Origin: Magnetococcales bacterium
GTDB taxonomy: Bacteria; Pseudomonadota; Magnetococcia; Magnetococcales; UBA8363
NCBI GenBank assembly: GCA_015232865.1
Contig: JADFYU010000001.1
Coordinates: 1 to 64,000 of the forward strand
Direction of reading: 5' to 3'
DNA length: 64,000 bases
Under the pieces are notes generated by a model, which saw only the letters and a program-made list of their open reading frames with translations, ran no database searches and had not been told where the DNA came from. Shown piece by piece: positions 54,451-63,176 of the stretch. The position numbers were made by a program, and so were the translations under genes. The stretch's first letter is position 1. Each line of letters opens with the position of its first letter.

Positions 54451-56523
54451 TTATCGGGGTGTGGCATCCGGCAAGCCGCCATCAACCGGCAAGGTGGCGC
54501 CGGTTGTCGGACTCTGCCGGGTGATGAAATAGAGTACCGCATTGGCCACATGTCGAGCCGTAACGGCGGATTTGAGCAGGTTTCTGTTTTGATAATAGGC
54601 TTCCAGTCCGGCTTCATCCAGGCCGCGTGCTTTCATACGGTCCGGTCCGACCTCGGCCCAGAGGCCTGATTTGCGCTCTCCTTCAGAAAATACCGCGTCG
54701 GGGGCGACCATGTTGACGCGGATATCCGACGGAGCCAGTTCCAGGCTGGCGATGCGGGCCAGTTGATGGGCGGCGGCCTTTGTGGCGCTGTAAGCCCCGA
54801 AGTTGGCACCGGGAGCAAAGACGTTTTTGGTCGAGATCAGCACGATATCACCGCCGGTTCCTTGCCGCTTCAAAAGTTGGGCTGTTTGCGACAGCACATT
54901 CAAAGTGCCCTCGACATTGACCCGTTGCAATCGATTGAAGCTGGCTATTTTCATTTCTTCCAGAGAGCTGACATGAGCGAGTCCGGCATTGAGGACAACC
55001 GTGTCGATACCGCCCCAGTTTTCCACCACCTGAGCGACCCCCTCAGCGACCTGATCGGGATCGCCGACATCCATGGCGACGGCCAGAATACGATCCGGGA
55101 ACGCTCTGTTTAATTCGCCCACCAGCGTGTTCAGTGGTTCTCCGGCCAGATCGGACGCCGCCACATGGCCGCCTTGTTCGAGAATGACCCGACAAAGACC
55201 GCTGCCGATGGCTCCAGCGGCGCCGGTTATCAGGGTTATGCTGCCCGCCAACAGCAGTTGCTGGCTCCGATCGATCTTGGCCTGCTGAAGAGAAAAATAT
55301 TCCATGGCAAACTGCTCGGACTCTGTCAGCCCTTCGTAGGTTCCCATGGCGGCGATGGTCTGTTTGACCGCCAGGGTCTGACGGGTGATATCTCTAACCC
55401 GTTCAGCTTCCGCGCCACTTTCCCCCGCACAAATGACCCCGACACCGGCTATGAAAATCACCCGTGGTGTCGAGTCATGGCTTTTTTGGCCGGTTTGGGC
55501 ATGACGGTTGAAATATTCGGCATAGGCCCGGCGATAGTCGGCGATCGCCTCCGGTATCCGCTCCGTTGAGGCGATCCAGACACCGAGGGGTTTGGTTCGA
55601 ATCAGATGGTCCGAGGTGAGCGGTGAAGTCAAGAGCCAGTTTTTGTTGGCTTCGTTTGCCAGCAGAGCCACCGTTTCCGGGTTGATGAGCGAACGGAGAA
55701 AAAACCGTTTATGGGGAAGGTCCCGGTTGCCATTCGGACAGGCCAACGCCCCTCTGAGGATGGGGGCCAACTGTCGATAGCGGTTCCGGGCGGAGTCCAC
55801 GTCGATTGTTGCGGAGTGGCCGGCTGTTGAACTGATTGGCCGGGACAAAAACCGTTCGACCCGGTTGACCAGGTCGATATGCCGATCATAGGCCTGTTGA
55901 GCCGTCTCTCCCCAGGTGATCAAACCGTGTTTCATCAAGACCATGCCGATGGCGGTCGGTTGGGCGGCATAGGCGTTGGCCGCAGCCTTGGCCAGTTCAA
56001 AACCGGGGTGAATATAAGGGAGCACGATAACCGATTCGCCGAGCACTTGAGCGACCAAATCGGCTCCGCCTTTTTGGTTGCTCAGGGTCAAAAGAGCGTC
56101 GGCATGGCTATGGTCGATATATTTGGACGGCAGAAAAACGTGTAACAGGGTCTCGATGGAGGGGGTCGGAGCCAGGCTGTCGAACTGGTGGCAGCGAAGG
56201 GCGTTGACCATGTCGTCGGTATCCAGGGTGGTCAACCCCTGAAGGGTGGCCAATCCGTTCAGATCCACCCCGGTCAATCCGTCCACGTCGATGGTGGCTA
56301 GGTTTTGCCCCGAAGCTTTGATGTAGAGGGCTGGAACCTGCACGCCAAACAGATTGGTATGAACGCTTTTTACCGAGGTGTTGCCACCACCATGGAGAAC
56401 CAACTCCGCCTCTTGCCCCAACAGCCGACTGCTATAGATCCGCAAAGAGAGATCATTGTCCGGGGCAAAACCACGGTTTTGGCTCCATTGGGCCAATGAC
56501 TCTTGTGACCATCGATTTTTCAT
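54451..56523 (-). CDS. Fused class II aldolase / short-chain dehydrogenase
   Basis: A bifunctional 690-residue enzyme. Residues about 25-230 form a class II aldolase/adducin domain (HGGGNTSVKS, a metal-binding region at YIDHSHADALLTLS, and HGLITWGET). Residues about 430-690 form an SDR domain with the NAD-binding LITGAAGAIGSGL and the catalytic Ser-Tyr-Lys set in ISTKNVFAP and GAYSATKAAA. Related fusions include the RhaD-like aldolase/dehydrogenases of sugar and deoxysugar catabolism. The substrate cannot be assigned because no sugar kinase or isomerase is nearby. The downstream pseudo-helicase gene starts 19 bp after its stop, so both may share a transcript. Confidence 0.88.
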   Translation of the reverse strand: MKNRWSQESLAQWSQNRGFAPDNDLSLRIYSSRLLGQEAELVLHGGGNTSVKSVHTNLFGVQVPALYIKASGQNLATIDVDGLTGVDLNGLATLQGLTTLDTDDMVNALRCHQFDSLAPTPSIETLLHVFLPSKYIDHSHADALLTLSNQKGGADLVAQVLGESVIVLPYIHPGFELAKAAANAYAAQPTAIGMVLMKHGLITWGETAQQAYDRHIDLVNRVERFLSRPISSTAGHSATIDVDSARNRYRQLAPILRGALACPNGNRDLPHKRFFLRSLINPETVALLANEANKNWLLTSPLTSDHLIRTKPLGVWIASTERIPEAIADYRRAYAEYFNRHAQTGQKSHDSTPRVIFIAGVGVICAGESGAEAERVRDITRQTLAVKQTIAAMGTYEGLTESEQFAMEYFSLQQAKIDRSQQLLLAGSITLITGAAGAIGSGLCRVILEQGGHVAASDLAGEPLNTLVGELNRAFPDRILAVAMDVGDPDQVAEGVAQVVENWGGIDTVVLNAGLAHVSSLEEMKIASFNRLQRVNVEGTLNVLSQTAQLLKRQGTGGDIVLISTKNVFAPGANFGAYSATKAAAHQLARIASLELAPSDIRVNMVAPDAVFSEGERKSGLWAEVGPDRMKARGLDEAGLEAYYQNRNLLKSAVTARHVANAVLYFITRQSPTTGATLPVDGGLPDATPR

Positions 56524-56550
56524 TGCTAAAGCCTATCCTCGCTGATTGAG

Positions 56551-56700
56551 CCTAAATTCGGCCACTGTCCCCACCCGATACCAAACCAACCGTTCCCCTG
56601 GATTCGGCGGTTTGTAAGCACGCCATCGACAATACATCTTGATTAACCTGGTAAAACAATATGTTGCAGCGCTTACGTACGTCCAACTACCAAATCCAGG
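56551..56700. repeat. Palindromic element (104 bp) plus a decayed neighbour copy
   Basis: The well-preserved copy at 56597-56700 starts CCTGGATTCGGCGG and ends CCAAATCCAGG. Its arms meet around TTAACCTGGTAAAAC and include GTAAGCACGCC and GCGCTTACGTACG. Just before it, CCTAAATTCGGCCACTG (from 56551) is another left-end-like string, so two copies lie in tandem. A further right-end-like piece (CGCCGTTTCCAGG) lies near 56887. The element is upstream of the aldolase/dehydrogenase gene on the minus strand. Confidence 0.75.
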
Positions 56701-56897
56701 GTTGCCCCTTGACGATCGAACTCAGATTGAAAAATACCTGAATCGAACACTCTATCATAATCTGTCGGTATGATAGGAGGGCTGACTTTCACTTTTTTTA
56801 TTAACGGGAGCTGTTTTTATTATATGTTGATTTATATAATATTTTTCTGTTCGTGTTCGCCATCTGCCGGCAGACACGGCCAACCGCCGTTTCCAGG
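56701..56897. other. Rest of the gap between the kinase and the aldolase gene
   Basis: The gene-free gap 56524-56897 totals 374 bp. Beyond the repeats it contains an AT-rich stretch (about 56800-56850, with TATATGTTGATTTATATAA) that could hold a promoter for the minus-strand genes. A GCCGGCAGACACGGCC segment lies near 56870. Nothing else is recognisable. Confidence 0.4.
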
Positions 56898-58766
56898 TTA
56901 TAGAGGGGGGTGGTTTTGCGTGGTAAGAGGAAGAGAGACGTAGAAGGTACTGCCTTTGCCCGGTACACTCTCTACCCAGATTTTACCGTGCATGGCCTCA
57001 ACCAACCGTTTGCAAATGGACAATCCCAGCCCGACACCCCCATGCTTGCGCGTGTTGGAGGAGTCTGCTTGAGAAAAGGGGTTAAAAATAATCTGTTGTT
57101 TTTCTTTGGAAATACCAATGCCAGAATCGCTGACCGAGAAGAGCAGCGTTTCGGGGGTTGGCTGTGTGATGAGCAGTTCAACCTGGCCGTTGTCGGTGAA
57201 CTTTACCGCGTTGCCAATCAGGTTGAGCAGAATTTGGCGCAGTCGGGTGTTGTCTCCCAGGAACGATTCTGTTACCTGATCGGAAATGGTGTAGGACAAC
57301 GCCACGTTCTGGCTTTTGGCCTTGTGAAAATGGATGCCAACTGCCTCATTGGCCAACGTTCGGATATTGAGTTGTTTATGCTCCAAAGTGAGCCGACCGG
57401 ATTCGATGTGGGACAGATTCAAGATGTCCTCGATCAAGGCCAGTAGATTTTTCCCGGATCGTTCGATGATGGCCAGATAGGAGGCTTGGTCAGGCTCGGT
57501 ATTATTTTCCAAACAGACTTCGGTCATACCGAGAATGGCGTTGAGAGGGGTGCGGATTTCGTGACTCATGACGGCCAAAAACTCACTTTTGGCCTGATTG
57601 GCCGCCTCGGCCAGATTCTTGGCCTTGATCAGATCTTCTTCGACCATTTTCAGTTGGGTGAGTTCTCGGGAGGTGACTACGATTCCGCTTATGGAGCCGT
57701 CCAACTCATAGAACGGGTGGTATTGCACGTCCATCCATTGAGGATTATGATCGGGAAATGTAAACCAAGCCTGGTATCCGACTTTTTCCCCCGAGAGACA
57801 ACGATCCAGAAATGGTTTGATCGTGATGAATGTTTTTTCTCCCATCAGCTCATCAATCCGTTTTCCTTCGATCTCGTTACGGGATTTCTTGTGAATTTTC
57901 AGATAGGCATCGTTGACGGCGACGTAGGTATAATCTTGGTCGATAAAAGACATGTGATCCCCCGACACGGCCACGATCCGGGCCAGTTTTCGGAGGGTGT
58001 CGTCGGTCTTTTTCCGCTCTTTTTGTCGCTGGTACTGCCCATTTGCATGGAATCCGATACCAATCAATCCCACCATCCACAACGCACCGTGAGACCAGAA
58101 CATGGAACGGATGGATTGTTGTTCGTGGGCCAGGTAGGGTGTCATGGGGACGGTGACACCGATACCGCCTCGTATATCATTCACCTGATAGTCTTGATGC
58201 TCATGGCATTTCTGGCATCCTTCCTGGACTTTCAACGGTCGCATCAGTCGAAGGGTCGGCTCTCCGTTGTAATCAATGATGGCGAGAGCCTCGCTAAACC
58301 GATTTTTTTCAAAAGCCAGAAGTTGTTCTTTCTCCCAGGGATCGGGCGTATTTACCGGGTTGAGGGGCTTCAGGCTTGTGATACGAGCCTGGACGCCATA
58401 AAGACCCGGATATTCATTCATGATCTGTCGGAGCATGTAGGCCGGATTCATCAGGGTGAGTTTTCTCCCCGATGGGGTGATGATATCCCGTTCTGGAAGA
58501 TGTGCCAGATAGGGGCTGGACGGGGTCCGAGAGGTTGTTGGGACATAAACGCCGCCATGGGAGGAACCCCAATATCGGAAAACCATGTCTTTGTTGAAGT
58601 TTTCTCGGGCCGTATTGGTGGCTAAGGCGATGGTATGACGTTTTTCGTCATAGGTTTTCCAGGAAATCGAGCAGGCGATTATGGCCGTCCAAAGAATGGT
58701 GACGGCGATCATGGCCCGGCGTGTTTCTCTCCACAGTTGCTTGTTGGACTCTGTTGAAATGTACAA
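56898..58766 (-). CDS. Sensor histidine kinase with CxxCH periplasmic domain and PAS
   Basis: This is a membrane sensor kinase of 622 residues. A helix at about 19-37 is followed by a Tll0287/DUF3365-like periplasmic domain (about 45-220). That domain carries CQKCH at 184-188, a c-type heme attachment motif. A second helix lies at about 223-242 and a PAS domain at about 255-375. HisKA has phospho-acceptor H402 (MSHEIRTPLN), and the ATPase domain has LIGNAVKF, SDSGIGISKE and GGVGLGLSI. The start codon is TTG, with GAGGGATC close upstream. The first ATG (M19) would remove the cytoplasmic tail before helix 1. There is no receiver domain and no adjacent response regulator on the same strand. Confidence 0.9.
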   Translation of the reverse strand: MYISTESNKQLWRETRRAMIAVTILWTAIIACSISWKTYDEKRHTIALATNTARENFNKDMVFRYWGSSHGGVYVPTTSRTPSSPYLAHLPERDIITPSGRKLTLMNPAYMLRQIMNEYPGLYGVQARITSLKPLNPVNTPDPWEKEQLLAFEKNRFSEALAIIDYNGEPTLRLMRPLKVQEGCQKCHEHQDYQVNDIRGGIGVTVPMTPYLAHEQQSIRSMFWSHGALWMVGLIGIGFHANGQYQRQKERKKTDDTLRKLARIVAVSGDHMSFIDQDYTYVAVNDAYLKIHKKSRNEIEGKRIDELMGEKTFITIKPFLDRCLSGEKVGYQAWFTFPDHNPQWMDVQYHPFYELDGSISGIVVTSRELTQLKMVEEDLIKAKNLAEAANQAKSEFLAVMSHEIRTPLNAILGMTEVCLENNTEPDQASYLAIIERSGKNLLALIEDILNLSHIESGRLTLEHKQLNIRTLANEAVGIHFHKAKSQNVALSYTISDQVTESFLGDNTRLRQILLNLIGNAVKFTDNGQVELLITQPTPETLLFSVSDSGIGISKEKQQIIFNPFSQADSSNTRKHGGVGLGLSICKRLVEAMHGKIWVESVPGKGSTFYVSLPLTTQNHPPL

Positions 58767-59167
58767 TGGGATCCCTCGGAGTCATCTAACTATATTTGGT
58801 CTTTTTATTATCCTGTTTCTCAAATTACCAGCTTTTTTATAAAAATCCTATTTCTCAGTTTATAAAGGCCTGGGATATTTAATCCAGGGAAACCTTTGAC
58901 AAGAAAGAAAATAGAGAGGCTTGTCAAGATTTTTGCAACATTTTTAGATGATTAGGATTGTTGAATTGTAAAATGGCGTTGGTTCGGCAGGTTGAAAATT
59001 GCTAATATCCGTTTCCATAATCGGGTTGAAATGATAGATTGGGGTGCGTTAATCCGAAATCTGGCCATTGTTCGTAAGGAAGGGGTGCAACGGCCAAATC
59101 CCGGTTTATTTAAATCATTTCTCTCATCGGTTTGCCGGTGGGCCATTGTTAGATTGGGGAGTATATC
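58767..59167. other. Divergent regulatory region before the pilus ATPases
   Basis: The 401 bp contain no gene. A perfect 8-bp inverted repeat TTGACAAG/CTTGTCAA (58896-58927, 16-nt spacer) lies in the middle, preceded by the hairpin CCTGG...CCAGG (about 58869-58888). The left part is AT-rich (TTTTTATAAAAATCC). The pilU ATG has GGGGAG upstream. The inverted repeat could be an operator for either divergent gene; no sigma-54 type -24/-12 pair with correct spacing was found. Confidence 0.5.
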
Positions 59168-60319
59168 ATGGAACGTGATCAAGCGATTAAATTTATGTTG
59201 GAATCCTTATCCTTAATGAAAAACAAAGGTGGTTCCGATCTGTTTATCACGGCAGGTTTTCCGCCTGCTGCCAAGCTGGACGGCAAGATGACTGCTCTGA
59301 GCGACAAGGCCTTGTCCGCAAAAGATACCAGCGCGCTGGTGCGTTCGATCATGAACGATCATCAGGTCAAGGAGTTTGACGCCACCCAGGAGTGCAACTT
59401 TGCCATTCATCCGAAAGAGGTGGGCCGTTTTCGTGTCAACGCTTTTGTTCAGCAGGCAAAATCCGGCATGGTATTGCGGACCATCACCACCGATATTCCC
59501 GACTTTGACAAAATGAACCTGCCGCCGATCTTGAAAGAGGTGGTTTTGAGCAAAACCGGTCTGGTTTTGGTGGTGGGGGGCACCGGTTCCGGTAAATCCA
59601 CGACCCTGGCGGCCATGCTTGGGGTGCGCAACAAGGAGACTTACGGCCACATCATCTCCATTGAAGATCCCATCGAATATGTCCACCCCCATATCAACTG
59701 TCTCATTACCCAGCGGGAGGTCGGCGTCGATACGGCCGGTTGGATGGCCGCCCTTAAAAACACCCTGCGTCAAGCACCAGATGTCATTCTGATCGGTGAG
59801 GTTCGTGAGCAGGAGACCATGGAGCACGCCATCAATTTTGCCGAAACCGGTCATCTGGCTCTCTCCACCCTGCATGCCAACAGCGCCAACCAGGCTTTGG
59901 ATCGGATCATCAACATGTTTCCATCCGAAAAACGCCAGCAACTTCTGATGGATCTCTCTCTCAATCTACGGGCTATCGTCTCCCAGAGATTGCTCAAAAA
60001 AATCGGCGGCGGTCGGGTGGCGGCGGTGGAGATCATGTTGAACTCACCCCTGATTTCCGATTTGATTTTTAAAGGAGACGTGTCGGGAATCAAGGAGATC
60101 ATGTCTAAATCCAACGAGTTGGGCATGAAAACCTTCGACCAGGCTCTGTTTGATCTGTATGAGTCAGACCAGATTACCTACGAAGACGCCTTGCGTTCGG
60201 CTGACTCCGCCAACGAATTGCGACTGAAAATCAAACTGGAAGGTAAAGAGGCAAAGGGGAAGGATCGGACGGCCGGCTTGGGCGGGTTCTCTTTGGTCTC
60301 AAAAGATGAGAACGGATGA
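59168..60319 (+). CDS. pilU: Type IV pilus retraction ATPase, PilU-type
   Basis: A hexameric secretion ATPase that powers pilus retraction at the inner-membrane base. The 383-residue protein has an N-terminal PAS-like domain (GSDLFITAGFPPAAKLDG), Walker A GGTGSGKST (137-145) and Walker B in PDVILIGEVR. The HAETGHL-type segment reads NFAETGHLALSTLHANSANQALDRI, a PilU rather than PilT signature. The C-terminal 60 residues continue past the PilT length and are Lys-rich. The next gene is a paralogue, overlapping by 4 bases. PilT itself is not in the window. Confidence 0.9.
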   Translation: MERDQAIKFMLESLSLMKNKGGSDLFITAGFPPAAKLDGKMTALSDKALSAKDTSALVRSIMNDHQVKEFDATQECNFAIHPKEVGRFRVNAFVQQAKSGMVLRTITTDIPDFDKMNLPPILKEVVLSKTGLVLVVGGTGSGKSTTLAAMLGVRNKETYGHIISIEDPIEYVHPHINCLITQREVGVDTAGWMAALKNTLRQAPDVILIGEVREQETMEHAINFAETGHLALSTLHANSANQALDRIINMFPSEKRQQLLMDLSLNLRAIVSQRLLKKIGGGRVAAVEIMLNSPLISDLIFKGDVSGIKEIMSKSNELGMKTFDQALFDLYESDQITYEDALRSADSANELRLKIKLEGKEAKGKDRTAGLGGFSLVSKDENG

Positions 60320-61380
60320 TTGAAATGGATATCGTTCCCTACCTGGATCTGATGGTCGAGAAGAGAGGTTCTGATCTCTATTTTACTCCCGGTTCCGTGC
60401 CAAAAATGAAGGTCGATGGCAAAATGGCATCGGTGGGGACCGATGTTCTATCTGTCAAACAGGTAGAACAGGTGGTGCTGAGCATCATGAATAGTGAGCA
60501 GGCCGATTTTTTTAAAAAAAATCTAGAGGTCGATTTTGCCATCGCCCATGGTGAGGAGGGGCGATTCCGGGTCAACGCCTTTCACCAAAAAGGCTCTGCC
60601 GCCATGGTGTTACGTTTTATCTCCGGCAAGGTGCCCAGCATCGACGAACTCAAGGTTCCTGAAATTCTCAAGGAGTTGATTTTGCACCGTCGTGGGCTTT
60701 TGCTCATGGTTGGCGGTACCGGGTCGGGTAAATCGACCACGCTGGCGGCGATGATCGATCATCGCAACAGCAACATGGGTGGACATATTCTCACCATCGA
60801 AGATCCGGTGGAGTTTATCCACCCCCACAAAAAATCCCTGATCAATCAACGGGAACTGGGGCCGGATACCCACTCCTATGCCAACGCACTCAAGAGCAGT
60901 CTGCGTGAAGCACCGGATGTAATCTTGATCGGCGAAATCAGAAACCGGGAGACCATGGAGGCGGCTTTGGAGTTGGCTGGGACCGGTCATCTGTGTATCT
61001 CCACCCTGCACGCCAACAACGCCAATCAGGCGCTGACCCGAATCATCAACATGTTTCCCCAGGCGTCTCACAAACAACTCTTCATGGATCTCTCTCTCTA
61101 TCTGCGGGCTATTCTATCTCAGCGGTTGGTCCCCAGTGTCGATAATAAACGCCGGGCCGCTGTCGAGGTGATGATCAACACCCCCCACATTGCCGAACAG
61201 ATCTTGAAAGGGGATGTGGACCAGGTCAAGGAGGCCATCGCCGTCAGTAGCGAAAAGGGGGTTCAGTCGTTTGACGACGCCCTGCTGGCTCTGTATGCGG
61301 AGGGAGCCATTTCCATGGAAGAGGCGTTGAACAGTGCCGACTCTAAAGCCAATCTGGAGACCAAAATCCATTTTAGCTAG
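60316..61380 (+). CDS. Second PilT/PilU-family pilus ATPase
   Basis: This is a paralogue of the preceding gene, 354 residues, coupled by an ATGA overlap. Its N-terminus (VEKRGSDLYFTPGSVPKMKVDGK) matches the family. Walker A is GGTGSGKST (133-141) and Walker B is PDVILIGEIRNRETME. The region after Walker B reads ELAGTGHLCISTLHANNANQAL, again PilU-like. It could act with the first protein as a mixed motor or serve another pilus system. PilT function by one of the two cannot be excluded. Confidence 0.88.
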   Translation: MIEMDIVPYLDLMVEKRGSDLYFTPGSVPKMKVDGKMASVGTDVLSVKQVEQVVLSIMNSEQADFFKKNLEVDFAIAHGEEGRFRVNAFHQKGSAAMVLRFISGKVPSIDELKVPEILKELILHRRGLLLMVGGTGSGKSTTLAAMIDHRNSNMGGHILTIEDPVEFIHPHKKSLINQRELGPDTHSYANALKSSLREAPDVILIGEIRNRETMEAALELAGTGHLCISTLHANNANQALTRIINMFPQASHKQLFMDLSLYLRAILSQRLVPSVDNKRRAAVEVMINTPHIAEQILKGDVDQVKEAIAVSSEKGVQSFDDALLALYAEGAISMEEALNSADSKANLETKIHFS

Positions 61381-61453
61381 AGGTTGATTGCCCTCTTTTT
61401 TGCGACTCCTGAGTTCGTCCGTGGCTGGGCTCATCTTGGATAAAGGATGATAT

Positions 61454-62791
61454 ATGGCTGATATCTTGGTTGTAGATGATGATAGTCAAGCGATTGAACA
61501 GGGTTGTCGTCTGCTCGTCGAGATGGGCCATACCTATGATTTTTTGCTGGAATCCAAATATCTGATCGCCAAAATGGAAAGCCGTTCATTCGACCTGGTT
61601 CTTCTGGATGTCAACATGCCGGATGTGGATGGTTTGACTCTGCTCAAACAGCTCAAGTTCCACTCAACCCTGTCGAAAATTCCGGTCATCATGGTCACGG
61701 GTGAGACCGGCGAGGGGTTGGTCTCCCGCTGTTTCGAGATGGGTGCCGTTGATTTCATCAATAAACCCATTCGTCCCCTGGATCTGCAATCCAGGGTCCG
61801 CATCGCCTTGGAGACCCAGGCGCATATTCTCTCCATCCATAACAAAAGTGAGGCCCTCAGACAGGCCAAAGCTTTTTCCGATGCGATTTTAAACAGTATG
61901 GAAGAGGCGCTTTTGGTTTTGGATCGGGTTGATTTCTTAATGATTGAGGTCAATCAGGTTTTTTTGGAGCAGATGCAGGTAACCCGCCAGTCGCTCATTG
62001 GCCAACCCTGTCACGCAACGGCCAACCGGCCCGAACATCCCTGCTATCCCTGCTCGGGATATGGAATTGATTGTCTTTTGAACGAAACCTTGAAAACCGG
62101 TAAAATGGTCACTCAGGAGATCCAGCATGCCGACGAAAACAGCCAGACGCGATATACCAAGATCATCACCACCCCCATTCGTCAGGAGGGTCGGTCCGCC
62201 GCTCCCGTTCTGCTGGTGGCTCGGGACGTGACCAAAGCCCGGCTTCTACAGGATCGCCTTAAACATATGGCCTTTCACGATGTGCTGACCGGCCTGCCCA
62301 ACCGACAGCTCTTCTACGATCGCATCTACCAATCCCTGGCCATGAGCCGCCGTTACAACAAGATGATGGCGGTGATGTTTTTTGACCTGGATCGCTTTAA
62401 GGTCATCAACGATACCCTCGGTCACGATATCGGCGACCTGTTGCTGGTCGAGGTGGCCAAACGTCTGGTGGAAGGGGTTCGGCAGAGCGATACCATTGCC
62501 CGGATGGGGGGAGATGAGTTTACCGCTGTTCTCAACGAGGTGGATGATATTGCTCAAGTTCAAAAAGTGGCCCGGAAAATCCTGCAAGCCCTGGCCGCCG
62601 AATTTTGTCTGGGCGAACATCGACTCACCATCACAACCAGCATCGGCATCTCCCTGTTTCCTCAAGACGGAAAATCCATGGAAGAGCTGACCAAACACGC
62701 CGACAAGGCACTCTACCAAGCAAAGGGAGCGGGCCGGAATACCGTCAGGTTTTACTCGGCCCAACCGGATTCCGCTGCTGCCAGTCCGTAA
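61454..62791 (+). CDS. Response regulator diguanylate cyclase (REC-PAS-GGDEF)
   Basis: This is a cytoplasmic regulator of 445 residues. The receiver has D52 (LLDVNMPDVDG) with acidic D8-D10, and the K of NKPIRPLD is the conserved lysine. A PAS-like domain (about 140-260) contains a cysteine set (GQPCHATANRPEHPCYPC, and a later C). The GGDEF domain has its active site at 352-356, with RQSD (RxxD) five residues before as inhibitory site. It follows the pilus ATPases by 73 bp with AAAGGATGA upstream of the ATG, suggesting it may tune pilus function through c-di-GMP. Confidence 0.92.
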   Translation: MADILVVDDDSQAIEQGCRLLVEMGHTYDFLLESKYLIAKMESRSFDLVLLDVNMPDVDGLTLLKQLKFHSTLSKIPVIMVTGETGEGLVSRCFEMGAVDFINKPIRPLDLQSRVRIALETQAHILSIHNKSEALRQAKAFSDAILNSMEEALLVLDRVDFLMIEVNQVFLEQMQVTRQSLIGQPCHATANRPEHPCYPCSGYGIDCLLNETLKTGKMVTQEIQHADENSQTRYTKIITTPIRQEGRSAAPVLLVARDVTKARLLQDRLKHMAFHDVLTGLPNRQLFYDRIYQSLAMSRRYNKMMAVMFFDLDRFKVINDTLGHDIGDLLLVEVAKRLVEGVRQSDTIARMGGDEFTAVLNEVDDIAQVQKVARKILQALAAEFCLGEHRLTITTSIGISLFPQDGKSMEELTKHADKALYQAKGAGRNTVRFYSAQPDSAAASP

Positions 62792-62798
62792 TCCCAGA

Positions 62799-62829
62799 TT
62801 TGGCCGTCGTTTTTGACCGAACCGCCAAA
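62799..62829. repeat. Short inverted repeat between convergent genes
   Basis: TTTGGC (62799-62804) and GCCAAA (62824-62829) face each other across a loop with GTCG and CGAACC. The flanking CCCAGATTTGGCCGTCG resembles a decayed family end. It could help transcription end between the convergent genes but has no T-run. Confidence 0.35.
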
Positions 62830-62849
62830 GTCGGATTGATGACTGGTAT

Positions 62850-63176
62850 TCATTCAGGGTCAGGGATCGTGAGTTGGTAGGTTTTCAGGGCGTGTCTCAA
62901 GGGGGCGAGGAGGCTGGATTCGCTGGGCAGTGCCGGGTTGAGCTGGATCAGGCTGGGGCCTAACAGGGTGGGGATATCGGCTGTCGGCGTTTCAAAAAGT
63001 TTAAAGCGGATTCGATCCCGCTCTTTTTTGATGGTCGAATAGGCCCAGGCAATCTCTTTAGCCCGATTGGGGGAGGTGGTTTCCGGGTGAAGGGCGACCA
63101 GTCGTTGGTAGGCGGCTTCGACGGCTGAATCGTCTACCTCGGTGGCTAGGTTGAGTAGATGAAAGGGGTTTTTCAT
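62850..63176 (-). CDS. J-domain-like small protein with HPE in place of HPD
   Basis: The 108-residue protein begins NPFHLLNLATEVDDSAVEAAYQRLVALHPE, the order of helices I and II and loop of a J domain. The HPD tripeptide reads HPE. Helices III and IV follow (NRAKEIAWAYSTIKKERDR, FKLFE). Known J proteins need HPD to stimulate Hsp70, so this one may have lost that activity or act as a J-like adaptor. It overlaps the upstream gene by 4 bases (stop into start), so they are coupled. Confidence 0.7.
   Translation of the reverse strand: MKNPFHLLNLATEVDDSAVEAAYQRLVALHPETTSPNRAKEIAWAYSTIKKERDRIRFKLFETPTADIPTLLGPSLIQLNPALPSESSLLAPLRHALKTYQLTIPDPE

Noticed and set aside
58980..59010. GGCAG...TTGCT as a sigma-54 promoter for pilU
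   Set aside because: The distance between the GG and GC elements does not fit the required 10 nt.
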